Shown piece after piece: positions 12,006-22,330 of a stretch of 64,000 nucleotides of DNA. This stretch comes from Gnetum montanum. Lineage: Eukaryota; Streptophyta; Gnetopsida; Gnetales; Gnetaceae. The stretch spans positions 440,837 to 504,836 of the forward strand of contig MNCI01004786.1 of the NCBI GenBank assembly GCA_015680685.1. The letters are read 5' to 3'. Under the pieces are notes generated by a model, which did no database searches, was not told the origin of the DNA, and was given only the letters and a program-made list of their open reading frames with translations. Position 1 is the stretch's first letter, and every line of letters begins with the position of its first letter. A program made the translations under genes and the position numbers.

Positions 12006-13250
12006 GTTGATGTTTTGAGGAGTGATCCAAGAGAAATTAACAAAGAACACAAAGCATTACCGTAGGTCCATCATGAATGTTTCCTCTTCATGCTTGATCC
12101 TGTAGTGTCAAAGCACGTTCAAGAGTGCTTCTAATGATGAGATAGGGTTAAATGCCATATTTGGCTATAAGGAAATGGTCATGAGGATTAACAATGAATT
12201 CAAATGTCGACATCATAACTACAGTTATGGCAATGACATATTGGCTAATCAATAAGGTCTTTATGCTTCATGTCTTCGAAATAAGGGTCACTCAATAATG
12301 ATCTTGAGGAATCAATATCTTGCTCCAATGTTTCTTAGGTGGTTACACTCCTTTGTTTGCTTTTTTGGAGCCATTGGTTTGTCCTTTTTTTCTTTATCAA
12401 TCTTTCAACTTCTTAGAAATTTCCTTCTCCATTTGCTCTCCTTTTTTTTTCTTTTTTTGTGAAACCTTGCTTGGGTTTCATTTCCAAGGCTAGGTTTGGT
12501 TTGGTTTTTCTATTGAATGATATGTGTTACATCTAACAGACTTGATAGAGCATGACAAGGAGATGTCAAATAGCCACAATGCATGAGTGTCAAGCATAGG
12601 TCAACATTGTTGTTCAGTATAAGGAAGGTTACAATTAGGCTATGGAATGGTGGCTGGAAAGGGGAATAATGGGAATAAAGTGAAGTAAGCACTCTTGGCA
12701 TAGCAGGAAAAGCTAACCAAATCTTTTGCATCAATGTCACATGGTAACTTGTTGCTGTAATGAGTTGCACCTTTGTGCGATGACTTCAAGCTTCATCCTA
12801 CAAGCACAATTGCAAGAGAACAAGAAAACAAGACAAAGAAAACATGTTATTACATGATGATACATAAGGCCACATGACATAATCAGCAAACTAGGTGACC
12901 ATAGGCCTACAGTTTTACAATATACTTGTTGTGCGAAAGAGATAGAGAAAAGAATGCTAGCTTGCTTGTTATTAGTTACCATGGTCATGAATGTTATTAT
13001 CAATACCTGTTAAGAAAATGTGTTAGATGTAATAAAGTTTTAGATATCAATGGTTGACCAAATTGGCTAACTCATTCCCATCCATGTCTACCATCCTAAA
13101 GGCTCCATTGTCATAGGCCTTGGTGATCAAAAAGGCCCTTCTCAGTTGGCTAATAACTCATCTGCATGTTCACAAAAAGCCTTGGTGATCTTTCAATTTT
13201 TTAAATCATGGTGATGCTATTATTTTTACCTTTCTTGATATCTCTCAATG
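12006..13250 (-). other. Element C 3' untranslated region
   Basis: About 1.2 kb between integrase and polypurine tract. Pyrimidine-rich runs near 12360-12460. The open frames at 12510-12770 and 12737-13003 resemble nothing I know. Unlike element F at the same position, no clear tandem repeat is seen. Confidence 0.5.
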
Positions 13251-13261
13251 TGAGGAAGCAT

Positions 13262-14085
13262 TCATACCCATTGCTCTTCCACCGAGTCCAGGTGCATGAT
13301 ATGCAACTTCTTATTTTGTTCATCATTAATGAATTCTAATATGGCTTCTCTTAGCGATGGAACCAAGAATTCAATAGGCCAAACAACTTTAGAACCATAA
13401 ACCAGATTATATGGGATAAATTTAGTTATGGTTCGAAAGGTGGTTCGATAGGCCCAAAGTGCATGGACAAGCCACTCATTCCACTTATGTCTATTGTTGT
13501 TCAACATCTTTTTAAGTAAGTTTACGATGGCCTTGTTGCTAGCTTCAGCTTGTCCATTGGCTTGAGGGTACTATAGTGACAAAAAGGAATGTTTAATGTC
13601 TAAGTCTTGAAAAAAGGCTTTCATTTCTTGGTAGCTAAACTATGGACCATTATCTGTGACTATGGTCATAGGTATGCCATAACTGGCTACTATATTGTCC
13701 AGTATAAATCTACAGACTTGTTGAGATGTTGTCTTCCTTAGGGAAATAGCTTCAACCCACTTGGTAAAGTATTCGGTTGCAATGATAATAAAGCTATGCC
13801 ATGTAGAAGATTTAGGCATTATAGGTCCAATAATGTCCAACCTCCATCATTGGAATGAATAGGTTATTTGGGTAGTGTATAAATCAGTTGGTGACACACA
13901 TATAAGGTTGTTATGCCATTGACAAGTGTCACAAGTTTTAACCTTTTGTAGTAGTCACTTTTCATATAGGGCTAGTAATAGCCTAGTAGCCTAATTTTAG
14001 TGGCCATGGCTCCAGGCTCTATATGTCCTCCACATATACCCTCATGAACTTGCTCAAGGAATGTGTTGGCTTCAATTTTTCCTAA
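13262..14085 (-). pseudogene. Element C integrase relic
   Basis: Integrase inserts element cDNA into the host chromosome. On the minus strand: an HHCC-like N-terminal segment (GGHIEPGAMATKIR, about 14060-13960), then the catalytic core at 13840-13500 with LDIIGPI-type first Asp, IVTDNGP second Asp (13640-13660) and YPQANGQAEASNK with the catalytic Glu (about 13570-13530). A C-terminal part follows at 13262-13507, ending like the integrase of element F (LHIMHLDSVEEQW). Stops split it into several frames, so it is inactive although the DDE residues look preserved. Confidence 0.8.
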
Positions 14086-14399
14086 GCACACTAACAATGT
14101 GCCATCATAAGATCGTCAACATAATGTGTTGCCGTCTACAATGACATACTATTTTAATCTTTTACATACAATGTCCTTTTGATAAGTAATTAGGCCCTAT
14201 GGAGATTCATCATGCATTAGGTAAAACTTGATATCATCGTATCACTCCTTTTGAGGAGTAGTGTTGACAAAGGTTATAGAGTCATCCTTAGTGCTCTATG
14301 TGATGGGAATAGCAAAATTCATGGTTAAGGTAGGTAACTTACTAAACACATTAGAAGTCACACTAAGGGCTAAGGTTGCAACAACATCATCTAACATGT

Positions 14400-14825
14400 T
14401 CTTATTTTAGGGTACATGTTGCGAACTAACGTCTACAAATTTTTGTATCAATTTCTTTCCTAAGTCACAATAAGGTTGCAAATGTTTGGCTTTACATGCA
14501 TACACTATAATTACTTGGTTAACCACAAGTTTTGAATCACCTTTAATCATTAGGCATTTGATTCCTAGGTCATGAGCTACCATCATTCTTCTGATCAATC
14601 CTTCATACTCTAGCACATTGTTGGTACATGAGAATTCAAAACGATAAGTGAAGAGTTGGATTTCACTACACAGGAATGTTATGATAGCAACAACACTCGC
14701 CCCATGGGTAGTTAAAGCTTTCTAAAAGTGCATAATTGCCTCATAGCCCTTGGGTACTTTGCTAACAATGNGAAAGTGCATAATTGCCTCATAGCCCTTG
14801 GGTACTTTGCTAACAATGTTGACAT
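14400..14825 (-). pseudogene. Element C archaeal-type RNase H relic
   Basis: The minus-strand frame 14407-14616 matches the element F domain at 63505-63954: LEYEGLIRRM (Glu), IKGDSKLVVNQV (Asp), then CKAKHLQPYCDLGKK. The N-terminal strand is seen upstream as THGASVVAIITF, so the first catalytic Asp of the usual FDGAS is not preserved. RNase H degrades the RNA of the RNA/DNA hybrid during reverse transcription; this second copy is specific to Tat-lineage elements. The first, classical RNase H expected between RT and this domain is not recognisable and appears deleted. An N at 14771 lies between two exact copies of a 46-bp segment, probably an assembly error. Confidence 0.72.
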
Positions 14826-14848
14826 GCTCATTATGAAACTTAAGGATA

Positions 14849-15953
14849 ATGGTTGCATGGTCTTCTATTGAGGAAATTGGATATGGCCTTAACCTTATCA
14901 GGATCAACATGTATTCCTACTTCAAACACTACAAAGCCAAACATCTTTCTTGTTTTGATGCCAAAGACACACTTCTTTGGATTAAGCCTAAGTTCATACT
15001 TGAGGCATCATTTGAGCACAAAGATGAGATCATGTGCATGATTATTGGCCACTTTGGACTTAATGACTATATCATCTATGTAGTCATTGAGCAATTCTAG
15101 CAAATAATGGCTAAAGATGTACATCATCGCTCTTTGGTAGGTTACTCCTACAATCTTTAAGCTAAAGGACATCATGTTGTAACAAAAGGCACCCCAAGAA
15201 TTCACGAAGGTTGTATAGAGTTGGTTTTCTAGGTTAATCCTAACTTAGTTATATCCTGAGAACCCATCCATGAAGGATAATAAGGCATGTCTAGTCGTAG
15301 TATCGATTAGTTGGTCAATACTAGGTAAAGGAAAATCATCCTTGATGGTTGCCTTATTCAGGTCTCAAAAATCAATACACGTGTATCCTCCCATTTTTCT
15401 TAGGGACTATCACTATGTTGGATGCCCATACTACATAATCGATGTCTCAAATGAAACCATCCTAATATAGTTTTGTGATTTCAACATGGATCACTAGGGC
15501 TAAATCTAGTATAATCTTATGAACTTTTTTCTTAACTAGTTTGATACTAGGATTGAGTACAATGTTATGTTGCACTAGACATGATTCAAGTCCTAGCATA
15601 TCCTCACATGACTAGGAAAATGCCTTAATATTGTCTTTGAGGACCTTGGTGATGTCTTAAGCTTGTTGAGGTTCCAGTGAGGAACTTAGTTTTAGTGTTT
15701 TCTCCTCACCACTATGTGTCATGATAGGAACCTCAACCAGAGAGTCTTCGATAATGTTACCAACCTCAAGGTCAAGGGTTTTGACTAGGTTTTCAAGCCA
15801 TTCTAGAGGCTTATCTATAAAGGCTATGTGGTCGATAAGACTCTCAGGCTCAAGATCTAGGTAATTGAGATCAATGAATCACTCAACATCACCATGAGGT
15901 CCACTTAGATTTAATGGCAAACTGATTTGCTTCCAGGTGTTCATACTCCAATC
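14849..15953 (-). pseudogene. Element C reverse transcriptase relic
   Basis: The minus-strand frame 15008-15205 holds the NAGATYQRAMM-like stretch and the catalytic box DYIDDIVIKSK. Downstream (14990-14870) follows an LNPKKCVFGIKTRKMFGF-like thumb segment. Upstream, 15953-15600 encodes an acidic stretch of the pre-RT region. Several stops and frame shifts. A splice-acceptor-like TTTATATGCAG, with its AG at 15955-15954, precedes the coding-like sequence that begins at 15953. Confidence 0.75.
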
Positions 15954-16499
15954 CTGCATATAAACCATAAGCACATTAAGTAGCACCTGGGTAACAATGA
16001 GTAAATAATGCTAAAATAATGTAAAATATTTCAATAATAACATATGAATAATCCAAAACACATTGCATCAATGGTCAAACTAGGTTTAAATGAGGTCACT
16101 AAGGCTACAAGAGATAGGTGAAACAAATGGGATGAAGTGAAGTTTGAATAAGGTCAAATGGAGGCCAAATGATAGGAACATTTGATGGAATGGGGCCAAG
16201 TGATGCCTCAATGACCAAAAGTGAAGCCAAATGACATCACAGGGCCAAATAATGAAGGTTAACAATGCATAACAAGGTTAAATCAAGTGAAAACATAGTG
16301 AAACAAGGCCAAACCAATCAAGGCAGGAAACATATGGTAAAACATGGTTAACATTAGTCAATTAGGGCAAGATTTTACCAGTTTTAGGACTTAGCGAATC
16401 ATAGTGAAGGTCTACAAGGTTGACAAGATAGTTTGGGCACATGATGAGATCGTTTCAAGGATGTTTGAAGGCATAAATGACATCTTTTCTTCTAACTAC

Positions 16500-18830
16500 G
16501 CTGGGCTTATCTAGGGACTATGCTGGCCACCATAGTTGGGACAAGCCCTACCATAGTCAACATCAGTGGATGGTTTCCTAGGTTTGTTATAGCTAGTTTT
16601 GGAATTTCAGTTGTCTATATGGCTAGCACAGTGGACTGGGGTTGGATATTGGTGAACTTTGGCATCATTTTGACTCTCCAAAAGCTACAAATGATGTGAA
16701 AACTTGTGACTAAGTTAGGAATACATTGGCCAGCATGGTCCCAACATATATGCATAGGAAAAGTGATTCTGTGAGGTCTTAGAGTTGAAACTAGTATTCC
16801 ATTAGCTCCCTAGGGCAACGCAGGATCTTGGAGAGACTAAATGGACCATTTGGAAGTCAAAATAGACCATTGAAGGTGGAGTTTTGACATCAACACCTCA
16901 TGACTATGCTGGCCAATGTAGTTGAGGGTTGCTTCATCATAGTTGAGACAAAACCTAGGCTTTTCATGCTTAAACAAGGCCAAATTGTAGCTATCTTCAG
17001 GATTCCAAGGTTCTAAACTTCTTGAATCAAGTTTTTGGTCATTTTGGATGTTTTGGTATTGGTTTAACTAACTTGGAGCAGAGACTACGCTAGGACTACA
17101 TTGGTCAACATAGTCCTAGCTTACCTCAATGTAAATCAATGGAATTTGATGCTCCCATGGTCAAAACAAGGTGAAATGGTGGCTAGGCAATGTCAAACAA
17201 TGTTATATATTTCTCAAGCCAAATTTTAGATCATTTAAAGTGTTGTAATACTAACCAAACCAATTCACAATCATGACTACATTGGGACTACATTGGCCAG
17301 CATGGTCTTGGCCTATCTAAGTGTAGTATGATGTAAATTCTAGCTTTTAATGAGATTTTGTGATTAGTTGACCAGATCCTTGGATTCTTAGGGTTACCAA
17401 TGTTCCTAGATAGGATATAGGCTTAAGATGGTTAATTCTGAAGGTTATTTGGGTATTGAAACAACCATTTCCCACTTGGACTACGTTGGACAACATAGTT
17501 GAGTTGAGCCTTAGCATAGATGGAGGAAACCTAGAATTTCCAAGGTTAAAATGAGGTGAGATTATAATTGGTAAGGCCAAATAAGGTTTTGGATTTCCAA
17601 GTCAAGTTTTGGGTTATTTGAACTATCACATCACTCATCAAACTAACCTAGAACTATGACTATGATGGGACTATGCTAGCTAGAGAAGTTTAGACTTGCT
17701 ATAGCATATTCATAAGATGAACTTTGAATTTTGGTAAAATTTCATGATTGATTGACTATGTTTTTTGATTTCTTAGGTCATTAGTATTCAAAACTAGGGT
17801 TTTAGGATCAGGATGGTCAGTTTTGATGGTTGTTTTGGTCATGAATTAATCCTACACCCTTGGACTATGCTAACCAATGTAGTTGAGGGGTGTATGATGG
17901 GTTTTAGTCATTTTTACTAGGTTTACAAGATTTAGTGACTCTTCAAATCTTTGACAAGGTTCTGAAGTTGAGATGATGCTTTAGGAAGTGAATTTGACAT
18001 ATTGTGACCTATTTTGATATTTTCTCATGATGACTACATTAGGACTATGTTGGCCAATGTTGTCATGGGTATCCCTAGCGTAGTCCTAAGCTTCAAGTAT
18101 GTTTTGATTGACTCTAGTTCCACCATTTGATAGTTTGAAACCTCCAGAAGTTTTGGAAAGGTGTGAAGGCAAGATATGGTAGTTTAGAGGCTATTACTTG
18201 ATTTTGGTAATCTACCTTCACACAACTGCACTGGAACTACACTTGCCAACATAGTCAGGGTTGCCCCTAGTGTAATGCTAAGATGGAAGTAGGTTTCAAC
18301 TAGTTTTTATTTCCTTGTTTTCCAATTCAGGATCACTGGAAGTTCTCAGAAGGTGTGGTGTCCAAAGTATTCATTTTAATTAGTATTTTTGGCTTTTAGT
18401 ATCCATCTTCTACCCATCTACGCTAGGACTATGCTAGCCAACATAGATGAGCCCATCCTCAATGTAGTCACAAGTTTGGGTTGAAATTTGACTTGTTTTA
18501 GGTTAGTTGTTTACTATTTTAAGGCCACCAAAGGTTTTAGGGCAATGTTAAGATCAAGGAATGCTAATTTGAAGGTTATTTTAATCATTGAATGGTTAGA
18601 CTCATGTTAACTATGTTGGGACTACACTAGCCAACATAGTTGATGCAAGATGGATGATTTTGACATCTTTCGATTGGTTGTATGAGGTTCTAGAGTTGTT
18701 GTAGGATCTACCTAGAGTTCAATGCATGGTGTGATCTTTCTTAAATTGATTGGAAGTCTGGTTGATGATAGAAGACATCATCTTCCTTTGAACTATGCTA
18801 GCTAGCGTAGTTAGCCTCCTAGTCAAGGTA
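16500..18830. repeat. Tandem array of about 13 diverged 192-bp units with palindromic core
   Basis: The dyad core (type ACTATGTTGGCCAACATAGT) recurs with its central GGCC-type tetramer at 16525, 16728, 16911, 17103, 17295, 17488, 17678, 17872, 18052, 18244, 18436, 18629 and 18800. Spacing is 171-203 bp, mostly 190-194. Between cores, weaker matches are seen (AATCAAGTTTTTGGTCATTTTGG-like lines). Unit 17089-17120 forms a perfect 10-bp-arm hairpin (GCTAGGACTA / TAGTCCTAGC, 12-base loop). Confidence 0.8.
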
Positions 18831-21337
18831 GATACCCAAAATAGTAAGTTTTGGTGTGAGCTTTCGCCTTCCTTGGTCTCCCGTTTCTGTGCCAACACCT
18901 AGTTTCCCACTTTGGGCGTAAGGTTTTACAGCATTTATGCATCGTTGAGAGGTGGGTTTTGGTAGTATTTGGGGTTTAGAACCCATTCCAAGACTTTTAG
19001 AGTCTTCAACCCTAGCATAGTTGCCATAAGAAAGCCCAAATCTAAGTGTATTAAGATTTTTAGTGTCTTGTTAAAGATGTGCTTATTGCGAACCACATCA
19101 AGTTTGAATTGTTAAAATAATTTCTTTCCCACTAACCTAGCCTAGTCCTACCTTCTAATTACTATCATGGAGTTAAGTGAGACTTGGATGAGCGTTTTGG
19201 GAAACTAGGGTTTTGGTAGTGGATATATAAGTTTGGGAGTGCTTTTCTTGTTTTAATTTTTTACAAATCATTATTCTCACATCACTCCCACCCAGCAACA
19301 CATAGCACCAAGGCCTCCATGTTTGTCTTCACTCTATCTACACACTCTCTTAGCATTGTCATAGCTATCCTACTCTAAAGAGCAAGTGCATTTGTCTAGA
19401 ATGCTTTCAGAGGCTCAAGGATTTCGTGAATTTTGCATTAGTTGTCATCATGTTCAAGAGGAAGCCTTATACAAGAAAAAATCCTACCTTGGAGGAGGTT
19501 GACATAGCTACTAAAGGCCTCTCCAAACTACTATGATGCTTGATTGATTGATTGGTAAAGGTTCATGAAAAATTTCATTGGAATCCTAGGAATTTTTGGT
19601 TGTGTGGGTTTATTCATTGATTAGAATTGAATTTTGTAAAATTCATACATTAGATTTAGGTCATGTTCATAGGGTTTCAACATTTTTTTTAATCTGTTTT
19701 AGTCTTTTCTATGCATTTTTGAGCTTTTCCCACCAAAAAAGCAACACCGCTTTTATATTTTTTTTTATGTGGACACAGTCATGATTTTTTATTTTTTGTG
19801 ATCATAGGATTCTAGTACTATGTTTAATAGTTGAAACAGTATTTGAACCACTAGAATTTGGCTTTTAGTGAGTTTTCTACAAATTTTTCCATAAGCTAGT
19901 GCATAGTAGGTTTTCGATTTTTGCTATTTTTTTATGTTACTTTTGCATATTTTTTGCAAAAATGGTTAGGAATTTTTGGGTTTTTAGGTTTTGGGATTTT
20001 ATTTTATGGTCTAATGGTTCAAACGACTATGGAATCATTGAATTTAGATCTACAATTAGTTTTCTATGAATTTTTTTGTAGATGAATGTATGCTGAAATA
20101 TTTGGTTTTTATGGCTTTACCCCTGTGAAAGTGGATAATGTAGACACTTGAAAACAAATTTCAGCCAATGTTCCAGGTTCCTAGGGATTCTTTGAGGTGT
20201 TGGAGAGAGTTTGGAATTGGTTTTAGGAAAATTTTAAAAAAAAATCATACTTTTCATCAGTGGATCACCATAGTCATTTTCATCAATTTTGTGTTTTGTG
20301 TAATTTTTTGTAGAATTTTGTTAAGGCATTGTATGGTGTTTTAAATTTTTTCTAAGCTTGGAATTGTAGCATAGATGTTAAATTCCATTGAATTTTATGC
20401 CCACACAATCCCTTGTTATTTTAGTCCTAACTTGTCATTTTCATTCTAACTTGTCATTTTCATTCTAGCATAGATAACCATGTATAGTTGTAGTTTTGGT
20501 TGTGAAAACTACAAACCTCCCTTTCTGTACAGGTAGTGTTGGTGTGGTTTTTGTACTTTCGTGCTGATGTTCAAAAGTTCTTAAGGCCATTTCCAAGTTG
20601 GATTTTAGTTTTTAAAAGTTACTTGAATTTTTCTAAAAATTTTTAACTAGCTCTCCTAGAGCTTTCACTATGGCTAAATTCACAATTAACTAGGATTTCT
20701 AGTAGAAATTTGCAAATCTTAGTTTTGTACCTATTGTTGTAGGTATAAGTTAGTTTTCATGGCTTTAATGTTTTTACATAAAAAATTTTATAAATTTTTT
20801 TGCGTATTTCACCATGGAATTGCTATCAGTTGTTGATTGACTACTTGGTTCTTTTTGGTTTTTATATTGTGTTGATTACTAATTAAGCTTCTGTTATTGT
20901 TGTATAGGTACTAGGTGATGTCAACAACCCCAATGGTGAAGACAAAACTACTCCTCAACATCCTTTAGCAGCCCCTTAGCACCATCATTTGGTTATTGTC
21001 TTTGGTTATCCCTACTGTTGTTGATGTTATCATGTTGTTGTGGCTAGTGTTAGCCATGGATGTTTGGGAGATAGTTTATGATTTTATATATTGTTTAAAC
21101 TTTCATGACCTTGGTTACTATGTTAAAGACATTGGACTATCATTATTTTTAAGTTTTAATTTGGTTTATATGTTCTAATAGTTAATGTTTCATATATGTT
21201 GTATATTTTATGGTTTCATTCACATCATAGGCTATTTTTGTTAACTTATGTGATTGTAATTGGTTATATAAAGGTAAAATTGGCTATATGTTGGCTAATA
21301 GGATGTGAACTAAGTTGTAACCTATGATAAATGATTT

Positions 21338-21474
21338 GCCAATTTTAAGCCATGGCAGGCTATACATTTTGCTAGTTTTATGCCATGGAAGGCCCTACAA
21401 TGTGCTTCCAATTTTAGGCCATGGCAAGCCATGCATTTTGCCAGTATTAGGCCATGGCATGCCTCGACATTTTG
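21338..21474. repeat. Four tandem copies of a ~34-bp unit with GCCATGGC core
   Basis: Copies start at about 21338, 21372, 21405 and 21441. Each has an AGTTTTA or AATTTTA start, a GCCATGGC palindrome (one copy mutated) and a CATTTTG end. Confidence 0.75.
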
Positions 21475-21649
21475 GAAACAATTTTTTTTTTGTCATTTTT
21501 ACATTTTTTTAAAAAAATTTATGAATTTTTAGGTTTTAAAATTCTTATGGAATTTTTTGTTCTAAAGATAAAAGAGGCATAAAAGGTGCATGCAAATAAC
21601 ATTTCAACTAGGCTAAGGATGCTATAGCAAAATAAGGCTACATGGTTAT

Positions 21650-22330
21650 AGACTCAAGGAAAAGAGAATTAGGGGAGATACATCAATTGTGCAAGTGTTT
21701 CCTAATCTTTGAAAGATTAGAAAAGCTATATGGTCTACTTTGCACAATCTGGTATTCCCCATTTCCTTTGCTAACTATGTTGAAGGGGAGCTCCTCCCAT
21801 GGTGCATCTATGGACCCATTATTGCTAGATTCAACCTCTTGTGCCTTATCCAACTTCTTGCCTTTGTGATAACGTTAGGAGTTTCTTTCTAAAATTCCAC
21901 TTCAGATCCTTATTCTATGTCAACATTGTTGACTGCCAAAGGAATCGCACTATCACCATGAATGATTATCTCATCTCCCTTGAAAGGCAGGTGAAGTTCT
22001 TGAAGGATGGATGAGGAAATGGCTCGAAATTGAGCTAGCCAAGGCCTTCCCACTATAAGGTTGAATCCTAGTATCTCCTCCACCACCAAGAAATTGGCTA
22101 TTGTGGGGAATTGTTCCCCTACCACAAATTCTAAAAAAATGGAGCCTTTTATAGCAACCTAAGATCCATTGAAGGATTTAAGAGCGAAAGTTAAAGAATG
22201 TTGCATATGCTCCGTTAGGCCTAGACATTCTATGATGGTATAAGGTATATTGTTGGTTGTCGCTCCATCATCAACATGCACTCTATGAACTTTGTACTAT
22301 CCCATCCTTATGGTTATAAAAAGGAAAAAC
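21650..22330 (-). pseudogene. Element C aspartic protease relic
   Basis: On the minus strand a VDDGATTN active-site-like stretch (about 22290-22260) is followed by the frame 21910-22125 with ILGFNLIVGRPWL, the conserved flap/ILG-R-W-L end of Ty3/gypsy retropepsins. The retropepsin cleaves the Gag-Pol polyprotein. The coding-like trace continues to about 21650 before the non-coding block. Stops are present. Confidence 0.7.

Larger units (their letters stand above)
15954..21640 (-). other. 5.7-kb non-coding block between protease and RT of element C
   Basis: Separates parts of one pol gene. It contains the 192-bp repeat array (16500-18830), AT-rich DNA (19200-21300) and a 34-bp repeat cluster (21338-21474). 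The low-coordinate edge looks like a splice acceptor on the minus strand. On the plus strand it also shows TATATAA at 19224-19230, a 28-codon ORF starting about 19450 (Lys/Arg-rich start), and an acceptor-like TTGTATAG near 20908. It may be an Ogre-type intron grown by repeat expansion, or a fragment of another element in the opposite orientation; no LTR ends were found. Confidence 0.5.

Noticed and set aside
19224-19530. TATA box followed by a short basic ORF, a possible small gene on the plus strand
   Set aside because: Only 28 codons, no homology recognised, TATATAA is nearly symmetric; kept only as an oddity of the non-coding block.
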